Shown piece by piece: positions 24,231-39,900 of a stretch of DNA of 64,000 nt. The notes below the pieces were generated by a model. The model saw only the letters and a program-made list of their open reading frames with translations. It had not been told where the DNA came from and searched no databases. The position numbers were made by a program, and so were the translations under genes. Source of the stretch: Saccharum officinarum (lineage: Eukaryota > Streptophyta > Magnoliopsida > Poales > Poaceae); assembly GCA_020631735.1 (NCBI GenBank), contig CM036191.1:37121335-37185334 (forward strand). The letters run 5' to 3'. Numbering within the stretch: position 1 is the stretch's first letter; each line of letters begins with the position of its first letter.

Positions 24231-24479
24231 AACAACAAGTTATCGAATTTTCTCTTCTTCACGCCAAAATAAAATTTGCATTAGGGGTTTATATGTTAAA
24301 TAGTTGAACGGGTGCAATACGTATATCCTAATTGAATAGGCCTCGGATTGATTTACATAAAGTGCAGGACTTTTATGTAAAACGGCAAAAGCCACGCGTC
24401 AGTGCGCCGAGCCTCCGCGTGAGCTCCGAGCGCTCTAGTGCGCCCAATCCGCTGTAGGTTTTAAGGAACCTGATTGGAG

Positions 24480-26826
24480 CTCTCCGGTGCTCAGGGAGAG
24501 GTAGCACCAGAGTTTAGGTGACGTGGATCGGTTAGGTCTGATCGTCAATTGAAAGATAAAGTGGTCACTAGAGATTAGATTACATAGCCCTACACAGAGT
24601 AATTTTCGTGTGTGGACACTAACTTCCAGTGCCCATAGTGAAGTTTCCACTCTAATTAACTCCTATTAGCTAGAGGAGGTGCATGGGGAGTTTCAAAGAG
24701 AGGACCGGAGCTCTCCAGCGAGAGGAGCATTGGAGGATTCCGGTGGGCTAAACCTTATGTTAAAGGTTCTGGGAGCCACCGAAACCCTCAGGTGCCATTG
24801 GAGTCGAGCTCACCGGAGCTTAGAGTATGTTCATTGGCTCGTTCTGACATGGTTGTCAGTACCCATTGAGGTGTCTGGTGGTAAGCACTAGTGCTACCAC
24901 CAGTACTCTTCGGTGGTGTCACAGAATACCCATTACGTGGGTAACGACTAATTTCTTTCCTAGGCTTATAAATAGGTGTGCTCGGGTAAGTAAGCTGTCT
25001 TGAGACCCCAACAAACATGCACACATACTAGAGCTCAAGAAACCTCTCTACACTCAATTGCTTTCTAGTGTTCGCATTCTTGGGGTGATACAGTGCATGT
25101 GCTTTGAGAGATAGCGTTTAGTGGCACTATAGGATTGTGTTTTCTATGGATTTCTTGTTATCTTGGTGGTTGTTGCCATCTAGATGGTTTGGAGTAGCGG
25201 TGACTAGGTGAAGCACTCACACTACTACACAAAATGTTTTGCGAGGCATTTCCAAGTTGGCCACCGAGGCGGTTAGGCTAGTTGCCCACCTCGGTTATTC
25301 GTGGCAGGGTAGCCAGCCCAGCAACCGCCCCGGTTAATAATTAACCAAGGCGAGCAACCTAACAGGTCCACCTCGCGGTTATTTTATAAGGTCCACCTCC
25401 TAAAATATGTCCTAGCCCACTACCATTTCTAAACCCAATACCAGTGTCGAGTATATAAACAAAATGAAAACCCTAACCTCACTCCTAGCCCACTCTCCCT
25501 GTCTCCCAGGCGCCGCCGCTCTCTTTCTCCTAGCCCGCTCTCTTTCTCCCGTGGATGAGCAGCTCCCTCCCTCTGGTCCCTTTTTCTCTCTCTGGTCCCT
25601 CTCTCTCCACCACCTCCCTCTCTATCTAGCAAACGGATGATACGGTGTGGCACGCAGCTGGGCGGCGCGGGGCCATGGTGGCGCTGGTCCATGGGGCTAG
25701 GCATCGCGAGGCGCGAGGCGCGGTGGCGCTGGTCTGCAGGGCTGGGTGACGTGAGGCGCGCGGGTCTAAGGCGCGACGACGGGGCTACGATGGCGTGGGT
25801 CTGAGGTAGGTCTGCAGATCGCCCTCACTCTTCATCTGCCTCTCTTTTCCTCTCTTCATCTCCCTCACTCTTCCTTCTCTCTTTGCAAGTCCGCAGCAGC
25901 GGAAGAGCCTCTCCCTCGCCTGGATCTAGCGACCGGTGGTCAGATCCGGTGAGCAGGTGGCGTCGGGTGCCCGGATCCGGCGAGCGGGTGCCTGGATCAT
26001 GTGAGTGGACGGTGGCTGCTGCACGGGTGCAATGGTGGCGGCAGCCACTGGATGGGCTTGGTGGGCCCGTGAGTGGGCTCACTGGCTTTGTCCATGGGTT
26101 TTCCTTTTTTGTTTTTTATTTGATTTAATGAGACGGACATTTCAACCGCCTCGGTAAAGATCGATTAACAATGACCTTTGGTCCGAGGCATTTGTGATGC
26201 CCGCCTTGGTAAATAAAAAATGCCCGCCACAGTTAGTTTTGTGTAGTAGTGTCATTTAGAGATTGTCAAGTGTTTCATAGACCATTATAAGGGGCTCTTG
26301 TGCTCATTCCGCCCCACCAAAGAGGCAAAGGGAATCTTTAGTGAATATGGGTCTATTGGAGTACCTTGTGGTTGAGCCAGCTCAGACACAAGCACTAACA
26401 TTTGAGCCTATCTTGAGTGTAATTGATCTTGTAGAGGAGCGGTGATCCTTGGACTCACCTCAACATGGATGTAGGTGACTGGCAAGGCACCGAACCATGG
26501 TGATATATATTATTTCATCCTGTTTGTGTGGTTTGCTCATTCTATACTTGCTCTTTACATTGTGTAACTCAATTAATTGTGTATAAATATTAGGACTTTT
26601 CATCCTAGGGTGCTTACCTAGCTAGTTTACCATTTCTATTGACATAGATTAGTTGCTAATTCAATACTAGAATTGTGTAGCCCTTGTCACCCTAGGCTGC
26701 AAGATCATAACTAGATTAGATGTTATTAGGGCCTCCTTGTTATCTAACTCGTTTGCCTAGTGTTTGTGCCTTGCAAGATTTTAAATTAGGCTATTCACGC
26801 CTCTCTAACCATCCAAAGATCTTTCA
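24480..26826 (+). repeat. LTR-like sequence (probably solo LTR), split by a CACTA element
   Basis: Contains a promoter-like 'ggcttataaataggtgtgct' near 24965 and ends 'cctctctaaccatcc...gatctttca', a typical copia LTR 3' end. The CACTA element at 25220-26251 lies inside it. No primer-binding site or internal region follows, so a solo LTR is most likely. The left border is not defined, because I did not find a matching target-site duplication. Confidence 0.45.
25220..26251. mobile_element. Complete small non-autonomous CACTA element
   Basis: Terminal inverted repeats CACTACTACACAAAATG (25220) and ...agttttgtgtagtagtg (26251) are near perfect, and flanking 'tca' (25217-25219, 26252-26254) is an exact 3-bp duplication. 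Subterminal motifs 'caccgaggcggttag' and 'caaccgcctcggtaaa' belong to the same family as the element at 16373. The GC-rich interior (25500-26080) has open frames in several phases but no recognised domain. It may hold captured sequence. Confidence 0.93.
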
Positions 26827-28060
26827 AAGAGCCTACTCAATCTATGAATTTATCCAAAAGAATTTAGATAAATATTTACCACACTTTTAGGGGAGTAGGT
26901 TGAGCGAGTTCCACAACATTGATTCAATATGGAACTTCACAACAAGTAGATTGGATTGAAATAATGAAGAATAACGAAGAACAAGCTCAAGAACACAACA
27001 ATTAGACGTTTCAAATGGAAGATGCATAGCCATCTAGGATCCCAATAATCCAAGAGTAACAAGTAGAAACCAAGACCTTGATGGCACCTCATGTGCTCAA
27101 AAGTTGCAAGTTTGCTCAAGATCAAAATCTCTATTCCCCTACTCAATCCTAACTCAACAAAACACAAACTTGAGCCCAAAAATGAGTTTAGAGGGAGTTG
27201 CAGGAGCAATGAATGCGTTTTTCATGAGTTTGGTCAAGAATAAATGAGGAGACGGAAAGGAGGGGTGTAAATACCACCCACTCTCCCAACCAGCCATGTG
27301 TTTGGATAGGCAAGCATCGGAAATTCCAATACCTAGGAAAGTTTGTGTAAAACCAACATAGATACACATGAAAAGTGACAAATCTCAGAAATTCCAATCA
27401 TGGTCAAAATTTCTAGTCAAAGAGAATTAGTTATACCCGAGAGCCCTAATAGAAAATTTTATAACAATTTCTGACCTTGAAATGCCAAATCTCAGAGTTT
27501 CCTATTAGCATAAAAAATTCTGACCTTGGGAGAAAAAGTTTGCGCACACTAAGGGTATATCCTAGGATTGCCTAAGGTTATGTTAGTCTACTTTGATCAC
27601 ATGGACACCTTCAAGATACTTAAATTTGATCCTAGTACCACGTTGCTTAACTCAGTTTTAATAAAAACAAAACATAAAAAGATCAATCTCCAAAATATGT
27701 TCCTCAATGCCATGTAGCATACTCAATTAAGAATTGGGGGGTCTCCATCCTACATTTTGACTTTTCACAATAGATTATATTGTTCACTGAAATGCTTTGC
27801 AAAATTCATGAGCTCTTTATATGCATTGTCATTAATTCACCAAAAACCACTATAGGGTTAGATGTAATTTCACGTTACTAAGATCATGTCTGGCAAGCAT
27901 TAATGTAGTCGACAGCTGTGAAGATGCTACAACGAAGGACCACGGTGAAGATCCTATAGGTGACACATGCTATCACTGACAGTTGTTGAATACACACCCA
28001 GCAGCGACATCGTCTTGTTACTGCTTGGTCTACAGGCTTCCTTTAAAAATAATATCTAGC
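26827..28060. other. Repeat-like sequence without recognised gene
   Basis: AT-rich, with a style like the leader or flanks of LTR elements (repeated phrases around 'aatttctgaccttg', 27410-27530). I see no terminal repeats, primer site or protein domain. Short frames on the minus strand are hydrophobic but have no family match. Confidence 0.35.
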
Positions 28061-28079
28061 TACTTACAAACCATCTATA

Positions 28080-29362
28080 TTTTTGTGGACACTAAGTGTT
28101 TCCAACCACCCTTAGAAATGGAATTTCTAGAGGCGGTTGGTATTATGGATCATCTAAGATGGAGATATGTTATCTAGGGGTGGTTGAAGGGCAGTTAGTG
28201 TTTCTTAACCGCCCCCTAAAATATGTGGTGTGCAAAAAAAAATCAATAAAATCGAATGAAGATGAACTTTATATCTAGGTTGTGCAACTGAAAAAGATAT
28301 AAAACCTCCAACGAAAATCAAATGGAGGATGTGGGAGGGACTCGATGACGCTGGTGAAGGTGTGGTGCTTGATCGAGCTCACTGCCGTCAATGAGGATAT
28401 GGAGGTGGACCAGGATACAAGATGTGGCATATTGCTCGTTGGGTGGTGGGTCAGCTTGGAAAGAGTAGGTAGGTGGAGATAACAAATGGGGCAACGTGCA
28501 AGCATGAGTACTTAGGCTAGTGTAGCGGGATACAGTGTCAAAACAGCCTTACAAGATCATCAGGGGGTCATTTGAACATAACTAGATACTTTAAGGGCTG
28601 CAGTATCAGGTTTTATAGTTGAGGGGGTAATGCATTCAACCCTTGATATGTTAGGAGGTTATTACATAGACTTTTTAATAAGCCATTGAGTGAAACCACT
28701 ACAAAACCGCCTTAGGGGTTATTTAGATGGTTTTCAAATGTTTACGGGGCAGATTACATGGTTTTATAGGTGAATGGATGAAGTAAACAACTACCAATAG
28801 GGGGCAGGGGGGCTTAAGTAGACTTTTTCCTTATGGGTTTGAATCGTAGGATATGCAATACATGGAAATATCATGTCATTTAAGCCTTTTTGCGACACAT
28901 GACTATGTGTGGCTTCTTGTGGGATTAAAAAAATTATGCTATTTTTACACATGTTTAAGAATTTATTGCAAATATTTTTTTATGAAAAAAGACCTTAAGT
29001 CAAAGTGGTGCAAAAACCACCTCTAGTATAAAAATCATTCTAGACTGTATAAATATGTTTTTTTAGCGAATTGAGTGTAACTCAGCTGGTTGGGTTCTTT
29101 GTAGTGGAACCCACCCACCCGGGTTTAAGGGGTGTACGCATTTTCCTAGATTTATTCTAGGATTTAACAGCATTATTCTTTCATTGGTAGGCGACGTGCT
29201 CGGACTTTATCAATCTCGAGATTTGCCTGTCCAACTCAGTTTTTTGGATTTGCTCATAGGGATAGGGTGTATGCGTGCGTTCATAAGAGTGAGTGCGCTC
29301 GCGTGTGTGAGCGTTTGCGTCTGTAACTGGGTCTCGCAAAAAATATATTTTTTGTAGTAGTG
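28080..29362. mobile_element. CACTA remnant(s), right terminus at 29362
   Basis: The right end is 'ttttttgtagtagtg' at 29362, the complement of a CACTACTACAAAAAA terminus. 'ctagaggcggttgg', 'cctctagtata' and 'accgccttagg' motifs at 28120-28220, 28700 and 29010 are of the CACTA subterminal type. A SINE has inserted 9 bases before the terminal motif. The left terminus is not identified: CACTACAAAACCGCC at 28698 is a candidate, but its flank does not match the right flank (ata). Confidence 0.5.
29064..29340 (+). mobile_element. tRNA-derived SINE (grass Au-like)
   Basis: Begins 'tagcgaattgagtgtaactc'. 'gtaactcagctggttgg' resembles a box A and 'cccgggtttaagg' a degenerate box B of an RNA polymerase III promoter. 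The body has 'ttctttcattggtaggcgac' and 'gtgcgttcataagagtgagt' and ends in a short A run. Flanks 'aaatatgtttttt' (29051-29063) and 'aaatatatttttt' (29341-29353) are a 13-bp duplication with one mismatch. It is a non-coding retroposon that depends on a LINE, and it sits inside a CACTA end. Confidence 0.85.
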
Positions 29363-29532
29363 ATATATAAAAGAATCCAACACCAAATATTTTTTTTGTT
29401 AAATTTAGTTGTGATATAAAATATGGCTGTCGATATTTAATCTCTATGACCATGTCAATATGTCAAAAATAAAATTAGGAGCGGAAAAATGTACATATAG
29501 ACGTAGCCAACAAGATACCCTGCCCATTGATT

Positions 29533-30242
29533 CTTTTTTTTTGCGAGGGAAGGGGGACTTATATTAAACCTTGGCACAATACATCCCCAGATTACACGTG
29601 AAAAAAATCTGAAATAAAAAATACATAATATTTTATCCATATTCTTTCACCGTCTTCTTTCCCAATGACTTCCCTTGAATGCCAATCCAAAAACCAATCC
29701 CAAAACATTTGATATGTCGTAAGATCCAAAGCTTCGGTACCAGTTCAAAACACATCTAAATCGCTAAAAGAATATCGGCAGTTGCATCATTGGGTATGAC
29801 CTCGAGACCTTGATTTCCTCTCTGTGACCATCGACGATGAGATCGACCCGTTGTCACTGTCCTTGTAGGGGTTTCCAGAAACACCCCTTGCCTTGCAAAT
29901 AAAGGCCACAAATTGGCCGTCTGCTAATGAAATCGATGCCTACAACGGCGATCTAGTTAGTAATCACCGAAGTCATCGCAGGACACATGATCCCGATCGA
30001 AAATCATCTGATTTCGCAGAAATTTATTTGGACTCAACCCTAAGATACTAGAAAATACGGGAAAAATGATGGATCCCCTCCTCTTCTTGTCTCTGGCAGA
30101 GAGGAAGAAAGAGAGGAGCCCTAGGCACGATGGCGGCGGCGGTGGAGCGATGAGCAGGAAGGTGGCGGGGCTCTATCATAGGAAAAGGATCTGTAAGTAC
30201 CAGTTGCTCGTGACGAAGTCTCTACAGATAGGCGGAAGATAT
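29533..30242 (-). mobile_element. Polyadenylated retroposon (LINE-derived or processed transcript)
   Basis: On the minus strand the segment ends in a poly-A run (poly-T at 29533-29542) and is flanked by a 15-bp duplication, 'ccctgcccattgatt' at 29518-29532 and 'ccctgtccattgatt' at 30243-30257, with one mismatch. These are hallmarks of target-primed retroposition. The 710-bp body starts GC-rich (gccgccgccatcgtgcc) and becomes AT-rich, like a 5' UTR joined to a 3' end. No reverse transcriptase is visible. It could be an internally deleted LINE, a SINE-like element or a processed pseudogene. Confidence 0.65.
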
Positions 30243-30257
30243 CCCTGTCCATTGATT

Positions 30258-30741
30258 TAGACGACACAAATGCATCAATACTAGACAGTTTCCTGATACT
30301 GGTGCGAGAGTTGCAAAGAGGTAGGTGATCCAACGCGATTGAGAATGTATTTTAGTTAGTATATAAACTTCTTCGACAAATATTGAAAAATCTAATACTA
30401 CAGCGTTTTGTATGACAGAACAAAGCAAATTGCGATCATGACAGCCGAGTAGTTGAAATATAAATCAGTGCCAATAATGTCAATTATGCATATCAAATCA
30501 CAAAAATGTTACATTGAAAGTTACTCTTCGTACTTGCCCAAAAGAAAATAAATCTACGTCTTGTAGACTGATAAATTAACTTATTACAACATAGGACAAA
30601 AAAGAACATTATAATTAAGTGTATATATATATCCAAGTCTCAAACCTTGCAAAATATAGATCAATCCTCAGAAAGTCTACCTATCCTTGGTGACAAATAA
30701 GGTATCAATAAAAGAGTGCAATGGATCTTGTCCTTAACCGT
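30258..30741. other. AT-rich intergenic stretch
   Basis: I see no gene, RNA gene or bounded repeat between the retroposon and the CACTA-like end at 30742. Confidence 0.5.
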
Positions 30742-31000
30742 CACTATTATGAAACGGTCAAAAACCATATCTACAGATGGCAGCCTGACCGCCTTTGCGA
30801 AATGGTCTTATGTTAGTGGGTTATTTTTAGGGACGGATGTTCTAAGGAGACCGTTTCTATTTATCGACTATTAGCACATATGGTCTTATTACGACGTCTG
30901 TTTCTGTTAATTATTAACATAGGCAGGCTTTCTTAACATACCTCTCCATTTCTAGAGAGGAGGTACCCGGAACTCCCACCTCTGTTAATTAGGGCTGTCT
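30742..31000 (+). mobile_element. CACTA-like end fragment upstream of gene 2
   Basis: Starts CACTATTATGAAACGGTC at 30742 and has spaced copies of 'gaccgtttct', 'gaaacggtc' and 'tctgttaattattaacata' type motifs resembling subterminal repeats. No right terminus is found. It lies about 450 bases upstream of the gene 2 start, within possible promoter range. Confidence 0.4.
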
Positions 31001-31452
31001 CTCTCCAGAAATCCATTTTGTAGCCGTGCGATAAACTTAATTTCTTGCAGGTTTGACCCATTCCTGAGCGTGTTAGTTGAGGTTTTCGTTTCCCTGTCTA
31101 ATGACACATATTGTACCAACTACCCATGTTTTACACTCATATTTCAAGTCAACTACTGTGTATATTCCAATGCATGAGGACATTCATTCATATTGCATTT
31201 GTTTATTACTTGACTAGAATTAGTCGTCGATGAGCTTCTAGGTGATGCTATGCCCTAGCCTGTTAGTTTCATCTTCTTTCTCTCTGCTTCTCCTTCAAGG
31301 GTCTCCAAGGTTTTTTTTTTTGTTTTTTCATTCCCCCCTCCCTCCTTATTTTTTCCTTAAGAAAGAGTTCATCTTCTGTGTTCACAGCTCGATCGACCCT
31401 GTGATTCAAAGTCGCTAGTTACCTGGCAGCCGAAAGCACAGGCATAAGGCAT
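31001..31452 (+). promoter_or_regulatory. Probable promoter and 5' UTR region of gene 2
   Basis: Immediate upstream sequence of the gene 2 ATG. A pyrimidine-rich stretch (about 31260-31350, ctt/tct runs and poly-T) is typical of plant 5' UTRs. No confident TATA box can be singled out. Confidence 0.35.
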
Positions 31453-34175
<2,723 letters not shown>

Positions 34176-34616
34176 TACTGCAAAAGTGCCCGACAACACA
34201 ACGCAAGCTATCCTCCCAGAAACAAGAATTATTGTAAAATTAGATTCTCATACACATATCATATATATCCATACCACAGCTTGTGCAATGTGATAGAAGG
34301 TGGCCTATCTGAATTGTAATCGCTACTACCTGTTTTGATCGTGAATGCAATGCTGGTTATGGTATTATTGATCCTAAATGCTACTATAGAAACGATTTAG
34401 GTGTGATTGTTGTTCCAACTGCCCCTATATATGGTGGAAATGTGGAATATGTAAGCAATATAGGAACTTTGCCATATTCTATAGTGGTATATATGTGTTT
34501 ATGATGACAAGTCAATCTTTAGGACTAATATATGTATATTATATGTGTTAATAGGTTCACTTAGGATCTAATTTTTCTTTTGCGAGTACTTAGGATCTAA
34601 TAATGCAAGGAAACAA
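34176..34616. other. 3' flank of gene 2
   Basis: AT-rich, with several possible plant polyadenylation signals, none decisive. It presumably includes the 3' UTR. I see no other gene. Confidence 0.5.
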
Positions 34617-35060
34617 CACTACTACCCAGATCTTTTTCACAGATGAGGGCAATTTATATGGAGGCGGATGGCAAAAGAAACTGCCTATAACTAGGAGGGG
34701 AGCCATTTTCATTGGCGCTTTCGTTAAGAAAACCACCCCTAGAGATGTGCCAACTTTTAGAGGCAGTTGTCTTAAGACAATCGTCCCTGAAAAGGGTACT
34801 TCTAGGCGCGGGTATCTTAACCTAATCACCTCTAGAAAAACAAGATTTTCAAGGGCAGTGTTGTTAAGAGAGTCTCTATTGAAAATTATTAACAAGACGG
34901 TTCTCAAGTTGGTTTTGGGTGTCTACATGGCAAAGATCGATGTCGCCCTTTTCGTAGTGGTCTTGTTGGAAATGGAAGCATACATAGATATGTTTAGTTT
35001 TGGAGCGGCGTACAAGGTTCTTTGCCACATTAATCGCACTGGTGCTGTGACAATGTAGTG
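34617..35060 (+). mobile_element. CACTA left end, truncated
   Basis: Starts CACTACTACCCAGATC at 34617. Subterminal motifs 'tggaggcggatgg', 'accacccctagagatg', 'ttttagaggcagttg' and 'aatcacctctagaaaa' continue to about 34870. No right terminus follows; copia-derived sequence takes over near 35060. Non-autonomous remnant. Confidence 0.6.
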
Positions 35061-35086
35061 GGTACCCTCTCAAAGCTCAAACCAAA

Positions 35087-36727
35087 GTCTCTCCAAGTGG
35101 CTATCATCCAAAGGAGCTAGGAGCAGCAGCTAGTGGAAGCAACATATTTGGCTTCTATAGTGAATTGTACTACACTAGACTGCTTGTGAGAGGACCAGGA
35201 TACCAAGACGAACCCAAAAACTGATAGGAACCAGAAGTGGACTTGTGATCTAACTGGCACCCAGCGAAATCAGCATTAGAATAACCGCACAAAGACAAAG
35301 TCAAAGAGGAAGAGTACCAAAGCCTGAACTTAGGGGGGTAAAGTGCAAGTACCTCATAATCCTCTTCATAGCTTGTTTGTGCGAAGTGCACAGTGATGCC
35401 TGAAAGAGAGCGCATAGCCACATGGTGAAGTGCATGTCTGGCCTCATCGTCATCAAGTACAAAAGCAACGTGATCAAGCTTTCGTACTCCTTCTGGTTCA
35501 TGTGCTCACCTTCCTCAGGCCATCGTCATTGACATGGGTGTCGAAAGAGGCTTGGCCATGCCCATATCAAACTTCTTCAGTACATCCTTGGTATACTTCA
35601 CTTGATGCACAAATGTCTTATCCCGATTTTGCTTGATTTGAAGTCCAAGGAAGAAAGTCAGCTCACCCATCAAGCTCATCTCAAACTCTCTGCTCATATT
35701 TTCTGCAAACTTGGCAACAAGTGCATGAGAAGAGCCAAAAAAATGATATCATCCACATAAATTTAGACCAATAAGGTATCATTTCCATGCGTGAGAAGAA
35801 ACAAGGTTTTGTCAATCGATCCCATTTCAATGTTGCAAGCAAAAATGATTTCAAACGAGCAAACCAAGTTGGAGCCTTGGAGGGGCTTGTTTCAAACCAT
35901 ACAAGGCTTTTTGAAGTTTGTAAACATGGTTTGGAAACATGGAATATTCAAAATGAGGGGTTTCCTCACATACACTTCTTCCTCAATATACCCATTCAAT
36001 AAAGCACCCTTAATGTCCATTTGAAAAAGATTGAAACCCTTAGAGGCAGCAAATGCTAAGAGGATTCCAATGGCTTCTAAATGGGCAACTAGGGCAAAGG
36101 TTTCCTCATAGTCTATCCCCTCCTTTTGGCAAAACCCTTGAGGTACAAACCTCGCCTTGTTTCTCACTACCAACCCATCCTCCCCTCGTTTGTTTTTGAA
36201 AACCCATTTTATTCTGATGGGGTGGCAATCTTGTGGAGGCAGTACCAAAACCCAACCTGATTCTTTCAAATTTTTCAAGTCCCTCATGCATGGCATAACC
36301 CAATTGGAGTCCAGAAGTGAGTGTCCAACATTCGGACGCTCAAAAGAAGCAACAAAAGCAGAGTGAGCAAAGTGGGACATCTTATGTGACCTAGACCGCG
36401 TGACTTGCTTGTGGACGTCGTCGATCGTCTTTTGAGGCATGGGTGCCTAGCCTGATTGTGCCAAGGGGATCCAATTCCCCATGTGACCTCCCATCAATAA
36501 GTACAACATGTGGCTTGAACGAAACCAATGTAGTTGAAGTAGTGGTGGATGGTTCGTCAGCCGAAGCAGTGGAAGCAGGCTTGATAGGCACAGCTAGCGG
36601 AGTTGGCTTGGCATCACCCCAATCGGTATCTTCTTGGTTGTCACAAAAATGCTCTTGGTTGTCACGAGCCGAAGTCGTTCCAACTAAAACCTTTCTAAAA
36701 AACCTCCTTGATGATGACTTTGCATAG
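35087..36727 (-). pseudogene. Ty1/copia (SIRE/Maximus-like) pol remnant: reverse transcriptase and RNase H
   Basis: Minus-strand frames, in order: 36440-35892, copia reverse transcriptase start with WVFKNKRGEDGLVVRNKARF, KEGIDYEETFA and FQMDIKGALLNGYIEEEVYV; 35697-35515, GELTFFLGLQIKQNRDKTFV; 35501-35301, SLLYLTATRPD-like region reading LLLYLMTMRPDMHF; 35421-35170, RNase H YSNADFAGCQLDHKSTSGSY, with STIEAKYVAST further on. In the family these copy element RNA into DNA. Frameshifts and stops separate the segments, and integrase, gag and LTRs are missing. The region above 36440 is a low-complexity linker as seen before the reverse transcriptase. Inactive. Confidence 0.85.
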
Positions 36728-36988
36728 TCCCTTTGAACCCAAAAAATCCCTTATCAATCTCCTCAAAAGGTTCCTAGTCCTCTCTACTAGGACATGGACT
36801 TCAAATTCACAATTGAACCATATCAGTCCTCCTAAGTCAACTTACGTCAACTAGATGTCAACCATAGTCAACCAGAAGTTGACTTTGAGAAGGAATTCGG
36901 TGGATAAGTCCACGTGACCCTCCCAATCTTTCTGAAGGTGCTTATTAACCTCCAAGACTTGATTATTGGCCTCAATGGCAAACCCCTC
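36728..36988. other. Repeat-derived flank of the LTR element
   Basis: AT-rich sequence between the copia remnant and the LTR element at 36989. It holds clustered 'agtcaac' phrases (36830-36880). No gene is seen. It probably belongs to the same older retroelement that the LTR element has split. Confidence 0.4.
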
Positions 36989-39900
36989 TGTCACACCCGG
37001 TTTTTCAAAGAACAAAACCAGGCTCATCATATGTGTACCCAGGAAGTCCACACATATGTCAGAATGAAAAAAAAATATCAGAAACAATGTTATTATATAA
37101 CGTATACATAGCTATATTAACACTTACATCAGAGTATCGCAGAACGGTGACTAAACTTCAGGCTCCATTCTTCTCAGGGACGGTTGACTGGGGGCTCCAT
37201 ATGCCAAACACTTCTGAAAAGACTCCTGAAAACTCCACTACACTTTCATCCTTCTTCTAAGCAGCACCTTACAACACACTGGAGTGTGGTGGAAATAGCA
37301 AGAGTGAGTCCATGTCGAACTCAACAAATATAACACGGGGTTCATGAGGCTCAAAAGGATAGACACTGGTTTACTGCATTTAGCTTTTAATTATCACAGT
37401 TTTATCATATGAGTAGCATCAGGTTTGCATTAATTCCCGCAATAAACATATGATCAATGTAAAGATGAATAATGAATAGCAAAAACATATTTATAGTCAT
37501 TAGTGATCATCAATTCTGTAAGGGTCCAATGCCACTCGTGACCGTGAGCACGGCTGTTATAACAGTTTTACACTCTGCAGAGGTTGTACACTTTCACTGT
37601 GAGTCGTGATTTACCCTTTCGCCCGAGGTGATTAGCCTCTTGACCCACTACCAAGGAAGGTCGGCAGGGTTTACTATGAAGTCTTTCAAAGGTTCGTCTA
37701 ACAAGTTAGGGCCGCTAGGTTTCCAAAGTCAGTCTGTGTGATTCACCACGCAGGGATCCACAGTCTGCTCTACCCCATTTGCGCCACAAGGGTAACCTCT
37801 AACAAGCTAGAAAAGGTCCTTCTATATGACTAAAGCCAGAGCCATTTTAGCCCTCACAGTTGTACTGTAAATCCCGGATTTTCGCTTACGGATAAGTCCT
37901 TATGGAGAGTAACGAGAGCACCAAATAACACCATGCTCTAGTACCCTTTAACAGTAATAAAAGTCATCTTTTAATGTTTATTGCATATCCTATTAGTCAA
38001 ATTACATGATCATAGTTCATGTTAAGCACTAGCAATGCTACTCAATGCAATATAATAGGTATCAAGGAATAAGATCAACACTAAGTCATCCTTAACAAGG
38101 AAACATATGCATAATGATATTATTTGCTTATTGTGAATAGGACAACAAGGATAATCCCATGCTATACTTGCCTTAACTTGCTTTTCCCCCGAAGCAATTC
38201 GCTCAAAAACCTTTAGTATCCAACTTTTAATCCTCTGCTTCCAATTCTCAGCTTCTAGTCTTCAGAGAACAGCTTCTTAATCACCACATAAACCTCACCT
38301 ACTAGACATGATCAATAAATCACCACACACGCATCGAGCAATCATACACGAAGCAAACAATGAATAATAATTAGAACAGTACACCAAACAAGAGAAAACA
38401 GCATACTAAAAGAGAACTACCGGCTACGGTCACGAGAACATAAGAAACACCGCTAACGGAACTACGATGGAAAAGAAACGACTACCGAGAGTTTATATTA
38501 TAAAAAAAAACAATTACACGCTTAATTATCTTAATTGAATAAAAACTACGTGATAGTTATTAACTCAGATTACTTAAATTATATTATAATTCCAAGCTGA
38601 GTTAAGACCAATCTTGTTTTATAAATATTGCCGTAGGGATTAAGCAAGTTCAACTTAAAATTCGCAATATGAAAAGGGACACGTGCATACTTAATAGTGC
38701 CTAATATATACAACTTGTTTAAACTAAGTAATAAGAAATTAAAAATGCATTTATGTAGCAACTAATCATATTAATATTTGTATAGAAAAAATCTTTAAGT
38801 ACATCACCTATGTTGCTTTTAATTTGGAACCAAGTTTGCATGGTCATTAATCAAAGTAATAGGATTAATCTAATCAACATGTGACATAGTAAATGACACT
38901 GTTCACGTGTAGCTAACATAGGCATGGTCACAAAGCAAAAAGACGAAACTTCAACCCTAGGTTGGTTTTTAATTAAAAGATATTAAATCAATATTAATCA
39001 AATTATATTTATATTATATACAAGAAACAACTACACGCTTGATTATTTTGATTAAGTAAAACTACGTGATTAGTATTTATTCATATTAGTCATAAAATAT
39101 TTAATTTCAAAAGTCAAGTTAATCGTATTTTATTATATAAATATTATCACATAATTTATTATGCTAGTTAAACTTCAACTTTGCAAAATAAATTAGTACG
39201 CGAGAACAAGCTGTACCAAAGCTACGACGTGAACATGTTAACTTTAGAAGATTTATCAAGAAATAAGATTGATGGAAATATGAACAGAGGAGTAGTGAAC
39301 CGCACCGGAAAGATACATGACATGAGTTTACATGGAATTAACCACGTACGTAAGATGGAATTAGATGATGGGAGCTTGATGAGACAGGATGAATAATGTA
39401 TGTATATGTAATCTCAGATGAAGTATGACGTCTATAATATGTGGTACCAATAAAATTATGAGGAAATTAATTGGAGTTGCAGCTCACCTACACGATCTTC
39501 TATCCATCATGATCAAGCAGCAACTGCATGGTCCTGCGAGCACCGCTTTGGCCAAGGTGAAGAACAGAGACGAGCTCAGATTACATCGGACCGGTGCTAG
39601 ATTCTCAAGACTGCGGACCTTGCGAGTCAGGCGACCAAGGTATAAGCACTGCAGATGAGGTTCGTGCTGGCGTTACGTGTCTGCTGCGGCAAACATGGAT
39701 GTCAGCAAATCGGCGTTGACAGATATTGGGATGTAAATCACGTATGTGGACATAGATCTTGCATGGCACACTGGTTAGCGTACATGATCAAAAGCAAGAG
39801 ATCAACAACCGGACAAGCGAACAGATAAGATAGAGAGAACCATCATGCGCGATTTCTTACAAAAGAACGGCAGCGACGAAGTCGAAACGGACTAGGACGA

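Noticed and set aside
29064..29140. tRNA gene suggested by box A and box B-like motifs
   Set aside because: No cloverleaf can be drawn beyond the promoter boxes. The body, A-rich tail and target-site duplication show a tRNA-derived SINE.
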